Shown here: positions 8,270 through 16,357 of the stretch, one piece after another
How positions within the stretch are numbered: position 1 is the first letter of the stretch
How the letters are laid out: the number at the start of each line of letters is the position of its first letter
Translations under genes and position numbers: made by a program
DNA from: a virus
Strand: one strand, 5' to 3'
IMG/VR virus record: IMGVR_UViG_3300013102_000002
Location: 110,511-174,510 of that record
DNA: 64,000 bases
The notes under the pieces: model-generated
Database searches by the model: none
What the model saw: the letters and a program-made list of their open reading frames with translations, nothing else
What the model was told of the DNA's origin: nothing

Positions 8270-9576
8270 CCTTGAAAGGGAGGTGATATAATAAATGTAT
8301 AAATCAATCTACATTCCAGTAAAAGCAAATAAAGCAGATATAGTTTATCTTTTTCAAACCAGAAGATTATCTGCCGAAGTATGGAATTTATGTGTCCAAC
8401 TTGACAAATCAAATAGAAAAGAAACTGGAAAGTCTCTTACAATGTCAGAAATTCAAAAGTTAACAAAGAAATGTGTGGGGCTACATGCCAAAGGTATACA
8501 TCATGTATCTCACAAATACCTATTTGCAAGAGACGCAATGTTTCGGTCTAGGGAGTCAGGTGTGGAAAGAGTCAGATTACCATATAAAAATAAGCGATAT
8601 TTCAATACTGGCTGGGACTACCAAAGTATAAAAATTGACTATGACAAGGGAATCATTTTTCTTGCTCGACAAAGTAGTATTGTTGACGGAAAAGTAAAAA
8701 GAAACCCCCGTGTAAAATGTTATGCAAGAACTATTCCAAAAAATATTGTAGAGATTGAATTAACGCACAAGGGGAAGTTGATGCTTTGTATTAAGTACAA
8801 AGAAGAAGATTATCTCGAAGTTAAACGTGAGAATGAGGCATCTATTGATCTTGGTGAAATTCACGCAATAACATCTATGTGCAACAATAAGAACGGAGTT
8901 ATAATTACTGGTCGAAAAATCCGAGAAATAAAACATCTAAGAAATAATAATTTATCCGTACTGCGTTCCAAAAGAAGCAAATGCACAAAGGGTAGTAGGC
9001 AGTATAGAAAATACTCTAGGGCAATTGCAAAATTACAGGTAAAAACAGATACCAGAGTAAATGACTGTGTTCACAAAGTTTCTAAACAATATCTTGATTT
9101 TTGTCTAACAAACAATATAGGCAAGGTTTATTATGGAGATCTTGATTCTGCCACACGCTCCACGAAGCAGAATAATAAAGGGAATAATCACGTTAGACAG
9201 AAATTGAGTCAATGGAATTACGGTGAACTAATGCGGCAAGTAGAAAATAAACTAACTCGTCACGGAATCAAACTAGAAAAGGTCAAAGAATATTATACCT
9301 CACAGAAGTGTCCACAATGTAAAACTCTGAATAAAGTTCATAACCGCGAATACAAATGTTCATGCGGATACAAGCAACACAGAGACATTGTAGGAGCAAT
9401 AAATATACTTAATGACAATGGTGGATACTCAATAGTGAGATATGAAACAAAATTGTATCTGCAAATTGCTTAGAGCATGAGCAGTAAATGTGGACGTAAG
9501 CCACCACTTGAACATGAGTGTAGCCTATGGATTACGCATAGGAAATTGATTCTAGTGTTTCACTAGATGAAACCTT
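8270..9576 (+). mobile_element. TnpB (IS200/IS605-type) element without tnpA
   Basis: Consists of tnpB plus the ~100-nt structured right end. It sits between two small phage genes. No transposase tnpA is present, so it is non-autonomous. Boundaries are approximate: left end within ~25 bp before the ATG, right end after the last hairpin and before a phage-type intergenic stem-loop at 9577-9595. Confidence 0.65.
8295..9473 (+). CDS. tnpB: TnpB RNA-guided nuclease family protein, altered RuvC-II
   Basis: 392 aa, usual TnpB length. RuvC-I Asp is in 'SIDLGE' (D185), RuvC-III Asp in 'HRDIVGAINI' (D364), and a zinc ribbon is present (Cys 339, 342, 355, 357). The RuvC-II motif, normally E-D-L, reads 'YYGDLD': Gly281 stands where the catalytic Glu is expected. 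In the family TnpB uses an omega-RNA to cut DNA next to a TAM and promotes element retention. The substitution suggests loss or relocation of one metal ligand, as in nuclease-dead TnpB-derived regulators or rearranged RuvC sites. SD GGGAGGTGAT. Confidence 0.9.
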   Translation: MYKSIYIPVKANKADIVYLFQTRRLSAEVWNLCVQLDKSNRKETGKSLTMSEIQKLTKKCVGLHAKGIHHVSHKYLFARDAMFRSRESGVERVRLPYKNKRYFNTGWDYQSIKIDYDKGIIFLARQSSIVDGKVKRNPRVKCYARTIPKNIVEIELTHKGKLMLCIKYKEEDYLEVKRENEASIDLGEIHAITSMCNNKNGVIITGRKIREIKHLRNNNLSVLRSKRSKCTKGSRQYRKYSRAIAKLQVKTDTRVNDCVHKVSKQYLDFCLTNNIGKVYYGDLDSATRSTKQNNKGNNHVRQKLSQWNYGELMRQVENKLTRHGIKLEKVKEYYTSQKCPQCKTLNKVHNREYKCSCGYKQHRDIVGAINILNDNGGYSIVRYETKLYLQIA

Positions 9577-9596
9577 ACGAAAGGCACGTTTTATCA
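9474..9596 (+). ncRNA. omega-RNA scaffold and guide region of TnpB
   Basis: Directly after tnpB lie consecutive hairpins: GTGG/CCAC (9490-9504), CACT/AGTG (9505-9520), CCTATG/CATAGG (9524-9542) and TCTAGTG/CACTAGA (9551-9567). This is the usual position and form of an omega-RNA. The guide would be the first ~16-20 nt of flanking phage DNA after the right end (~9575 onward). Exact ends are not defined by sequence alone. Confidence 0.65.
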
Positions 9597-9617
9597 AAAC
9601 TTTAAGGAGGTAGTAAC

Positions 9618-10169
9618 ATGGATTATTTAGAAAATTTAAACATGCAATCTGAAATAAGTTCATTAAAAAGAAAATTAGAAGAATCGGAAGAACCGTCTTC
9701 TTCAACTCATGGAGCGATAATCTATGGTGAGATTAGAAGAAAAATCTATTACGGAGCGCATATATATAGCAGAGAAGGATCAATCACTAAAGTTGTTGAT
9801 ATGTCTATTTGCGAAGGAAGCGAGTTTGTTGAGTATAAAGAAATCTTCAGGGGAGACATTAGAAATCCAAGCCTTTCTGGAACAATAAAATTAAATATTG
9901 AGGACGAGAAAACAGCATACATAAAAGATAAAGTAAGAGATATCAAAGGAAATTTTCTATACTATACCAATTATATTATTGAGACAGTCGAAGATGAAAA
10001 AACTACTAAGTCTTTTGAAAAATTCAACAATGAAAAAGATGAATTGTGCAGAAGAGCGAATGAGCGTCTAAGAAACGGATTTGAGGACTTTATTACTGAT
10101 GAGGTAGTTACTAAAGAAAATTTTTGGAAACGATTGGTGAACATAATATTTAATGGGAAAGGAAGGTAG
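9618..10169 (+). CDS. hypothetical protein, 183 aa
   Basis: ATG after TAAGGAGG. Begins with a short coiled coil (SEISSLKRKLEESEE), then a beta-rich domain and a charged helical tail. Not recognised. First phage gene after the TnpB insertion. Confidence 0.65.
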   Translation: MDYLENLNMQSEISSLKRKLEESEEPSSSTHGAIIYGEIRRKIYYGAHIYSREGSITKVVDMSICEGSEFVEYKEIFRGDIRNPSLSGTIKLNIEDEKTAYIKDKVRDIKGNFLYYTNYIIETVEDEKTTKSFEKFNNEKDELCRRANERLRNGFEDFITDEVVTKENFWKRLVNIIFNGKGR

Positions 10170-10171
10170 GC

Positions 10172-10381
10172 ATGATTCCAACGTATACAAAAATCAAAGA
10201 AATGATTGAAGATGAGCGCCGTTCAATGCAAGAGAAGTACGGACACTATTGTAATTACGCACGAACACAAGGATATGAGCCAGTTACATATACAGCGTTT
10301 AAAGAGTCAAGAAAATATTTTGAAGGTGGAATTAAGAAGTTGACTCATATTATTCATGGAGGGATTAAGAATGAAAATTAG
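10172..10381 (+). CDS. hypothetical protein, 69 aa
   Basis: ATG two bases after the previous stop with GGAAGG upstream. Basic/aromatic helical sequence. Overlaps the next gene by 11 bp. Confidence 0.6.
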   Translation: MIPTYTKIKEMIEDERRSMQEKYGHYCNYARTQGYEPVTYTAFKESRKYFEGGIKKLTHIIHGGIKNEN

Positions 10382-10745
10382 TGATTTTAGTGTTCCTTGC
10401 GAAATTATTCAATTTAATTTGACAAATAAATATATTGAATTAAAGACAGAATATGAATCATTATGGTGCGAGTTGAACGAACTGATGAAGAGTCAATCAA
10501 AGTTATATGACCAAATCAAGGACACGGTAAGTCCGTTAGACAGATATGGTCATCGTTATGCTTATACATATGAAGATTTCAAAAAGCGCAAAGCGTGGCG
10601 TGATGTATTAGTGCTACAGGATGTAATTAATCAAGCCGTTGAAAATGAAGCTATGGTTCAGGAGATCAATATGAAGTATATTGGAGTTGGTGAAAAAATA
10701 AAAAACATTTATAAGAAGTGCGGACTAAATCCTAAATGGGTTTAA
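10371..10745 (+). CDS. hypothetical protein, 124 aa
   Basis: Start at ATG 10371 (SD GGAGGG). Mostly helical with charged 'YESLWCELNELMKSQSKL' segments. Unknown function. Confidence 0.65.
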   Translation: MKISDFSVPCEIIQFNLTNKYIELKTEYESLWCELNELMKSQSKLYDQIKDTVSPLDRYGHRYAYTYEDFKKRKAWRDVLVLQDVINQAVENEAMVQEINMKYIGVGEKIKNIYKKCGLNPKWV

Positions 10746-10758
10746 AAGGAGAATGTTT

Positions 10759-11208
10759 ATGATTAAAATTATTGAAGGAAATTTACTTGAAGCATCTGAA
10801 GATATTATTGGGCATCAGGTGAATTGTCAAGCAGTAATGGGATCTGGTATCGCCAAATCTCTCAGAGATAAATACTCTAATTTATACCCATCCTATAAAC
10901 AATTTTGCCAAAATCATAATCCACATGATTTGCTTGGCAAGTGCCATATCATTAAAACAGGGGAAAAATATACTGCCAACATATTTGGGCAGTTGAATTA
11001 TGGCAGACAGAAAGTTAGATATACTGATTATGATGCTTTGAGGGAAGGTTTAATATCTCTTAAAGTTAGAGCAGTAAAACATAATTTAAGCGTTGCTCTT
11101 CCCTGGATGATTGGATGCGGATTGGCTAATGGAAGTTGGGATGTAGTTTATAAGATAATTGATGAGGTATTTGAGGATTGTGAAGTTACGTTATATAAAC
11201 TGAATTGA
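10759..11208 (+). CDS. macro-domain protein (ADP-ribose binding / ADP-ribose-1''-phosphate phosphatase-like)
   Basis: 149 aa, a single macro domain. Visible are the N-terminal 'GNLLEA', the Asn-containing 'GHQVNCQAVMGSGIAKS' ribose-binding loop, and 'LPWMIGCGLANGSWDVVYKII' near the C-terminus, close to the Poa1p/ALC1-like subgroup. Such proteins remove or bind ADP-ribose or dephosphorylate Appr-1''-p from tRNA splicing, which would fit the RNA ligase at 40.2 kb. ATG 10759 is preferred over 10753 because AAGGAG is 7 nt upstream. Confidence 0.85.
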   Translation: MIKIIEGNLLEASEDIIGHQVNCQAVMGSGIAKSLRDKYSNLYPSYKQFCQNHNPHDLLGKCHIIKTGEKYTANIFGQLNYGRQKVRYTDYDALREGLISLKVRAVKHNLSVALPWMIGCGLANGSWDVVYKIIDEVFEDCEVTLYKLN

Positions 11209-11224
11209 GGAGATGGATTAAAAG

Positions 11225-11413
11225 ATGAAAATAATTAAAACTGACAACTTTGACAGAGATTATGTAAGTGACAAATTAGTTTGTGAGAACGTGAATCAGT
11301 ATTATGGAAAACATATTGTTGATTTTTTGAACAATAAATTTTCCGGTGATAACAGTTCTGATTTCTATAAATTGGTCGAAGACGGTCAAGAATTATATGT
11401 GTGGGAGCCATAA
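11225..11413 (+). CDS. hypothetical protein, 62 aa
   Basis: ATG after GAGGAGATGG. Acidic; ends LYVWEP. No domain seen. Confidence 0.6.
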   Translation: MKIIKTDNFDRDYVSDKLVCENVNQYYGKHIVDFLNNKFSGDNSSDFYKLVEDGQELYVWEP

Positions 11414-11414
11414 A

Positions 11415-11639
11415 ATGTATAAAAAATGGATAATCAGAGAGGGCAAAAAGTACCTCATTTCTATTGAAGAAGAAACCGTTATGGTTAGAATTGGCGATTT
11501 CATCAAATTTAACATTGTTACAATTAAGAAAACTAGGATGTTATTTGGTTGGAAAATAATTTACAAGAATAAACATAAAGAGTCTACACTAACATTGAGC
11601 GAATTGGCTGAATTATCAATCGAGGATTGTTTTAAATGA
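11415..11639 (+). CDS. hypothetical basic protein, 74 aa
   Basis: ATG 11415 immediately follows the previous stop (TAAAATG), so probably coupled. Basic beta-rich start (MYKKWIIREGKKYLI). Confidence 0.6.
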   Translation: MYKKWIIREGKKYLISIEEETVMVRIGDFIKFNIVTIKKTRMLFGWKIIYKNKHKESTLTLSELAELSIEDCFK

Positions 11640-11692
11640 CACGATGAAATGCGTGTTTTATTAATAAATAAAAATATATAGGAGATGAAATT

Positions 11693-11926
11693 ATGGATAA
11701 CGAACAAAAAGAACTACTTTTGAAGGAGAAAGAAGAATACAACTATGAATGTTTTGACTCGATGATGACTTCACTTTTTGATTTGGCAAGTGAATTACAT
11801 GACAAATTAGAAGAAAACAAAGAACTGACCAGTGCAGAAGTAGAGTTTTTGTTGAGTTTTGATCTATATGTTGATTCGGCATGTGAACTCAGTGATTCAG
11901 AGGAGGAATTGAAAAATGTTCAGTAA
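11693..11926 (+). CDS. hypothetical acidic helical protein, 77 aa
   Basis: ATG after TAGGAGATG. Rich in Glu/Leu, coiled-coil-like. 3' end overlaps the next gene by 11 bp. Confidence 0.65.
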   Translation: MDNEQKELLLKEKEEYNYECFDSMMTSLFDLASELHDKLEENKELTSAEVEFLLSFDLYVDSACELSDSEEELKNVQ

Positions 11927-12137
11927 CGAAATTATTGTAAAAGGGAATTATGTATCTGGGACAATTAAGAAGAATGACGGCAATAAAGATACATCAAATC
12001 ATCCATACATACTGCATAGCGGGTTAAATTTTGGTGGACGTGGAGGAACAACTTGGACTGCCGATAAAATGAGAGAAATTATAGTTGAACTAGAAAATGT
12101 GATTATTGAAATGGATAAACAGAACGGAGTGAAGTAA
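11916..12137 (+). CDS. hypothetical protein, 73 aa
   Basis: ATG within the preceding gene after GAGGAGG. Gly-rich middle ('NFGGRGGTTWTADKM') then an amphipathic helix. Overlaps next ATG by one base. Confidence 0.65.
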   Translation: MFSNEIIVKGNYVSGTIKKNDGNKDTSNHPYILHSGLNFGGRGGTTWTADKMREIIVELENVIIEMDKQNGVK

Positions 12138-12484
12138 TGACACAGGAAGAATTCGATAAAAAGTGTAAGGAGCCAGTTGATCTTGATAAAGTACATGAGG
12201 CATTGAAACGATTCATCGATAAACGAGGAAGAATGAGTGTTCCAGTTAATCCAGATGATGACGATATGTTAATTTGTAGATTGATGATTGAAGTCGAGAA
12301 GCATAGAAAGATAGAGAAATCAAAGGAAGAAGTTTATGTGGTCCAGGGGAGAAGTGGAATTGTATTTTCTGCCACAAATAATTATGAGGAGGCTTTGAGG
12401 GTTAAGGATGGCTTGAACGAGATCGAAAGCGATAGAGGAAGAATGAATCACTGGGAAAACAATAAATGTGTTTTGCAGGATTGA
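12137..12484 (+). CDS. hypothetical protein, 115 aa
   Basis: ATG overlaps the preceding stop (TAATGA). Charged helical N-terminal half, then a beta-strand segment 'EVYVVQGRSGIVFSAT'. No family recognised. Confidence 0.65.
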   Translation: MTQEEFDKKCKEPVDLDKVHEALKRFIDKRGRMSVPVNPDDDDMLICRLMIEVEKHRKIEKSKEEVYVVQGRSGIVFSATNNYEEALRVKDGLNEIESDRGRMNHWENNKCVLQD

Positions 12485-12536
12485 TATAAAAAACAAGATC
12501 AAATACATATTTAAACAAAAACAAGGAGTGGTTGTT

Positions 12537-12779
12537 TTGGAAACTAGATGGAGTTTTTATGGAGAAAATGTAAAAGAGAAACTAGTTCCGAGTTTAGAAA
12601 GATACGGATTAAAATATGTAGAGCCTGATGGAAAGAATCGAGAATTTTATAATTTGGATCTGATTAGTTATAAGCAATACGAAGATTTAGAAACATTAGC
12701 TGAGACACTCGACTTAGTATTGCGCATCAGACACGGAGCAGAATGGTTGGCATGTTTATATTATGATCTGAGCAAATGA
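12537..12779 (+). CDS. hypothetical protein, 80 aa
   Basis: TTG 12537 chosen, eight bases after AAGGAG; the longer frame upstream overlaps the previous gene. Contains 'RHGAEWLACLYYDL' near the C-terminus. Unknown. Confidence 0.6.
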   Translation: METRWSFYGENVKEKLVPSLERYGLKYVEPDGKNREFYNLDLISYKQYEDLETLAETLDLVLRIRHGAEWLACLYYDLSK

Positions 12780-12819
12780 ACATTTCATAATGAAAGGAAA
12801 GAATGATGAGGTGTATAAC

Positions 12820-12969
12820 ATGAGAGTTCCTGCCGAATCTTTAAAGAAGTCTCTTGAAGACATGAAACAAATTCGTCAAGGCAAACAACCTAGAAAAACG
12901 TGGGATGATTATTTAAAGGAACAAAAGGAAAATATGAAATCATCTGACACATTAATGAAGGGAATATGA
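12820..12969 (+). CDS. small basic protein, 49 aa
   Basis: ATG after ATGAGGTG. Begins MRVPAESLKKSLEDM, a short helical basic peptide. No domain. Confidence 0.55.
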   Translation: MRVPAESLKKSLEDMKQIRQGKQPRKTWDDYLKEQKENMKSSDTLMKGI

Positions 12970-13002
12970 GTAAAAAAAATACATAAAATCAAAGGAGAAA
13001 AA

Positions 13003-13305
13003 ATGAAGGAACATCTCTTAAATGATATTGAAGCTATGGTTCTAGCGGCAAAGGGAGGACTTTGGACTGCCGAGTATGAGATGAAAGAAAGAGCATCGGT
13101 AATTATTCCAGAATTGTTGGATGCTTTAAAGTATGAAATGGGTAAAGATAAAGATACTTATTGGAGTAAAGAGAGTAGATACCAAGACAAGGTTTCAAAA
13201 GTATTTGCACAAGCAGATGAAATTAGAGAACTAAGGACCACCGTAGAAGAATTGCAACATCGACTAGATCGGATAATTAATGCTTCAGGTATTAATTACA
13301 TGTAG
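13003..13305 (+). CDS. hypothetical coiled-coil protein, 100 aa
   Basis: ATG after AAAGGAG. Helical with a heptad-like C-terminus (EIRELRTTVEELQHRL). Function unknown. Confidence 0.65.
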   Translation: MKEHLLNDIEAMVLAAKGGLWTAEYEMKERASVIIPELLDALKYEMGKDKDTYWSKESRYQDKVSKVFAQADEIRELRTTVEELQHRLDRIINASGINYM

Positions 13306-13320
13306 AAGAGGAGTTTTAAA

Positions 13321-13500
13321 TTGAGTTGGTATTTAGTAATTGACCGTGAGGACGTAGTGATGGTTATAGAAAATGAACCGCAGATAAGTGAAGTCATCAC
13401 AGATCAGGAAATAGGGAAAGTGTACACCGTATATGAGAAGTCAAAAGAAAGCAGGGTTGTTTTTGTGACCGAATACTTTAGAGAGGATGAAGAAAAATGA
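13321..13500 (+). CDS. hypothetical protein, 59 aa
   Basis: TTG after AGAGGAG. Beta-rich (MSWYLVIDREDVVMVIE). Stop overlaps next ATG (ATGA). Confidence 0.6.
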   Translation: MSWYLVIDREDVVMVIENEPQISEVITDQEIGKVYTVYEKSKESRVVFVTEYFREDEEK

Positions 13501-13646
13501 AATTCAATTGGTTGAAACAACAGATTATTGTTCCTATCCCACTGTTTTTGAATGAGAACGGGATAGATAAGACTTCAGAATTGGTGAGTGTAGAAATACA
13601 AGGAGATAAAGTAGTCATTACCTACAAAGACGGTGATAAGCAATGA
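13497..13646 (+). CDS. hypothetical protein, 49 aa
   Basis: ATGA overlap with the preceding gene and again with the next, indicating a coupled trio. Beta-hairpin-like composition; unknown. Confidence 0.6.
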   Translation: MKFNWLKQQIIVPIPLFLNENGIDKTSELVSVEIQGDKVVITYKDGDKQ

Positions 13647-13936
13647 CCAAACCACATTCCTGTTTCAACTGTCACCACATCATTGATGACTGCGAATATG
13701 GCGACTATGGAACCACCCTATCCACTCACTGGGAATGTGGCAAGCGCGGAGAAGAACTGCCAGAGGATGCAGACTTCCCGTTCGATATAGCACCAAAGGA
13801 ATGCTTCAGGATGGATTTCTGGCACAGTGAGTTCTGCTTAGAACTGAAAGACGGAAGTCAAGAAGAAATGAACAAGGTGTATGCTAAATATGAAGAATGG
13901 TGCAAACAGGAATACGCTGCTGTTTCAAACAAGTAG
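13643..13936 (+). CDS. Cys-rich (zinc or Fe-S binding) protein, 97 aa
   Basis: Contains 'CFNCHHIIDDCEYG' near the N-terminus and 'HWECGKRGEELP' and 'PKECFRMDFW' later, a conserved-looking Cys cluster compatible with a metal site. No named family is claimed. Coupled to the previous gene. Confidence 0.65.
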   Translation: MTKPHSCFNCHHIIDDCEYGDYGTTLSTHWECGKRGEELPEDADFPFDIAPKECFRMDFWHSEFCLELKDGSQEEMNKVYAKYEEWCKQEYAAVSNK

Positions 13937-14047
13937 GCACGATGTGCAATCATTACTCTGCGAATGACATATGAAATAAATATATAATGTGATTAAAACA
14001 AACAATAAAATTTTTATCATTAATAAAACAAGAAGAAGAGGTGAAAA

Positions 14048-14329
14048 ATGAAACAACACATATCTCCAATGCAAGCAAGAGAAGTGACAGAGGAGCAGTT
14101 TTATTCTTTTTATCCAGAGGGTGAATTAGTAAGGCGAAAAGATTGGGCTACATATCATCACAAGAAAATGACTATCGGTAAGATGATTGAGATCATGACT
14201 AATAAAGGACATAAGATAACCATTGATAACTGTACCCCATGCTCAGTTAAGGATTATATGATCGATAAAGAGTACTGCCAAATGAGCGTATGCGATACGC
14301 TTTGGGATGCGGTCAAAGGTTGTATTTAA
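14048..14329 (+). CDS. hypothetical protein, 93 aa
   Basis: ATG after AGAAGAGGTG. C-terminal half carries several Cys (NCTPCSVKDYM, CQMSVCDTLW). Unknown. The ~90 bp after it holds only a very short open frame (ATG 14373) of doubtful status. Confidence 0.65.
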   Translation: MKQHISPMQAREVTEEQFYSFYPEGELVRRKDWATYHHKKMTIGKMIEIMTNKGHKITIDNCTPCSVKDYMIDKEYCQMSVCDTLWDAVKGCI

Positions 14330-14422
14330 ATAGATTTTAGAGGGGGATACACCAACTGTTGAATCTTTAGCGATGGACTATATGTTCTATTCACAATATT
14401 TGAGAGAGGATGAGTGATAATA

Positions 14423-14551
14423 ATGCCATATATGCCAGATTTACACTATTGCTGTGTATGCAAAGAATATCTGGGGCCAGATAATGGTGATGGTATTTGT
14501 TTGGATTGTGATACTGAAGAAGAAATCAATATCGAGGAGGAAACTAATTGA
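14423..14551 (+). CDS. zinc-ribbon peptide, 42 aa
   Basis: ATG after GAGAGGATGAG. Pattern CCVC ... CLDC within 20 residues, then an acidic tail. Overlaps the next TTG. Confidence 0.6.
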   Translation: MPYMPDLHYCCVCKEYLGPDNGDGICLDCDTEEEINIEEETN

Positions 14552-14910
14552 CACTAACAAAAGAGGTGGTCCTAGCTCAAGTCCCAGGTAGAACACTTGA
14601 TATAATGGTTGCCGAAGAAGTTATGGGATTCAGATATAAATATGTTGAGCGTTATAACGTGTTCATGTGGGTTAAATCGGAAACCGAATGTACTTCGTGG
14701 TTTCCAGCATCAACCGACATAGCTGTAGCATGGGAAGTTGTGGAGAAGATGAGAGAAATGGGCGTATATCTTAATATTCACGCCGATAAAGACACTTACT
14801 ACGTTCTTGGATTAGTAAGTTCTGAATCTGCTCCGGAAGCAATTTGTAAGGCTGCTTTAATCGCAATCATATATATGAAAAATGATGCTAATAATCGACA
14901 ACCTGTATGA
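14548..14910 (+). CDS. phage ABA-sandwich-domain-like protein, 120 aa
   Basis: TTG after GAGGAGG. The order 'DIMVAEEVMGF', then 'FPASTDIAVAWEVVEKMREMG' matches the pattern of the phage ABA sandwich domain family (vae-Vmg ... Std-ia-AweVvekl). The family is widespread in phages and of unknown function. Confidence 0.6.
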   Translation: MTLTKEVVLAQVPGRTLDIMVAEEVMGFRYKYVERYNVFMWVKSETECTSWFPASTDIAVAWEVVEKMREMGVYLNIHADKDTYYVLGLVSSESAPEAICKAALIAIIYMKNDANNRQPV

Positions 14911-14913
14911 CAT

Positions 14914-15123
14914 TTATTCATACCAATCATTAAAGTCGTCTCTATAAAAAATTGGAGGGATGAAGCGAGTACTCCAACCACATTTTTCACATTTTAAAAT
15001 AACTTCATTATTAACCATCATAGGTACTATCTTTCCGTGTACATAGACTGAACTACATCTCATCATTCTGTCATCATTTTTTTGGAATATGTTTATTCTG
15101 TCAATTAAGATTTGGTTGTCCAT
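14914..15123 (-). CDS. minus-strand small protein with zinc knuckle, 69 aa
   Basis: One of only three convincing minus-strand genes. ATG at 15123 with GGAGGA upstream (an in-frame AUU sits at the ideal distance as well). Contains CEKCGW and a second Cys earlier. Converges on the plus-strand gene ending at 14910. Function unknown. Confidence 0.55.
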   Translation of the reverse strand: MDNQILIDRINIFQKNDDRMMRCSSVYVHGKIVPMMVNNEVILKCEKCGWSTRFIPPIFYRDDFNDWYE

Positions 15124-15230
15124 AATACATCTTTCCTCCAAACGATCAAATTAATTAACTACATACAATTCTACACAAGAAAAAAATAAATGCAAATTCT
15201 AAGATTGGGAAATTGTAGGAGGAATAAATC

Positions 15231-15653
15231 ATAAAAATACTTGAATGTTCATCCAAAGGAGATAAGCGTTTTTCTGCATTTTACGCTAAAGTTAAAGCAT
15301 GGGGAAGATATGACAGTATAGAAAACCATTATCAACTCGCTAAACGATTTGGAGATTATAAACCTACATCATGGAAAGATGCCAAGGGAAAGCAACCAAC
15401 GCATATTGAGTTGAATGGAAAGCAGTATGAATTACGCTTTCTGTCTCAATGGTATCAAATGCTATGGGTAAATTACCTGGATAACAATCCTGATCTGGTT
15501 GAATATGCAAAAGGATTTGATGAATTCAATGATATTTTCAAAGGTAAAAGTTTGAACTGTCAGGCTGACGTTGTGAGACAATACATAAAACAAGGAAGGC
15601 AATCCCTGGTTGATGAGTACCAGGAGTTAATGGATTTGTTTAAGAAAAAATGA
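15231..15653 (+). CDS. conserved-looking phage protein, 140 aa, non-AUG start
   Basis: AGGAGG (15217-15222) lies eight bases before AUA 15231; AUC at 15228 is the only alternative close by. The first canonical in-frame start is TTG 15411, which would remove 60 residues of coding-like sequence ('FSAFYAKVKAWGRYDSIENHYQ'). The protein is aromatic and charged; no family is claimed. It lies directly upstream of the DprA-like gene. Confidence 0.6.
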   Translation: MKILECSSKGDKRFSAFYAKVKAWGRYDSIENHYQLAKRFGDYKPTSWKDAKGKQPTHIELNGKQYELRFLSQWYQMLWVNYLDNNPDLVEYAKGFDEFNDIFKGKSLNCQADVVRQYIKQGRQSLVDEYQELMDLFKKK

Positions 15654-15670
15654 AGATTTGAGAGGTGAAC

Positions 15671-16279
15671 ATTATTAAAATTGCAGGGATTAGTATTAAT
15701 CTGAAGAATCGTGAAAAGTGGGTTGCAATTATTGGTTCTAGAAACGCCACAACAGATGAACTTAAAACAGCATTTAATTTTTCATTCAACCTTGCTTCTC
15801 AAGGATACATAATTGTTTCAGGACTTGCCAAAGGAATTGATGCTGCTGCACACAAAGGGGCAATTGCAGCAAAAGGAAAAACAGTAGCATTGGTGAATGC
15901 ACCAATCGAACAAGATATTTATCCTTGGCAGAATAGAAGTCTTGCCGAACAAATTAAGCAATTTGGATGTATCATTCATCCGTTCACTGGTAAGGCAACA
16001 GAGGACAATGAAAAGGGCTTGAGCCAATTTTCTAAGCGTCTGATCGAACGAGATAGACTTCTGGCAAGACTGTGTCCCAAAGTCGTTACAGTTAAGAATG
16101 AGGGAGTTATTGATGGCGGTACACGATATGGTATGACTTATGGCAAACAGTATGATCAAGATGTTTATCGTTATGATAACCAGATGACGCTACACAAAAA
16201 CCCCGAAGTCAAAGAGGGTAAGATTTGGTGGAATATGGAGTTAGATATTGAAGGTTTGATTGACGAATATTTCTCATAA
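15671..16279 (+). CDS. dprA: DprA/Smf-like SLOG-fold protein
   Basis: 202 aa Rossmann-type domain with 'WVAIIGSRNAT', 'GYIIVSGLAKGIDAAAHKGAI' and 'KTVALVNAP', the DprA (DNA-processing A) signature; the 'GSR' and 'SGxAxGID' loops are the nucleotide/ssDNA site. In bacteria DprA loads RecA on ssDNA; phage copies may do this in recombination or bind a nucleotide ligand. A GTG at 15665 lies inside the SD (GAGAGGTG), so initiation at AUU 15671 or 15674 is more likely. Confidence 0.85.
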   Translation: MIKIAGISINLKNREKWVAIIGSRNATTDELKTAFNFSFNLASQGYIIVSGLAKGIDAAAHKGAIAAKGKTVALVNAPIEQDIYPWQNRSLAEQIKQFGCIIHPFTGKATEDNEKGLSQFSKRLIERDRLLARLCPKVVTVKNEGVIDGGTRYGMTYGKQYDQDVYRYDNQMTLHKNPEVKEGKIWWNMELDIEGLIDEYFS

Positions 16280-16357
16280 AATTGGGCTTTCATCAGAAAA
16301 TAAGTTGAGTAAAACAGAGCAATTAAGAGTATTTAAGAGATACTGGGAGGTTCTATT

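Noticed and set aside
14330-14422. Possible tiny gene around ATG 14373
   Set aside because: Only 14 codons from ATG; the longer open frame has an SD-like AGGGGG but no usable start at proper distance.
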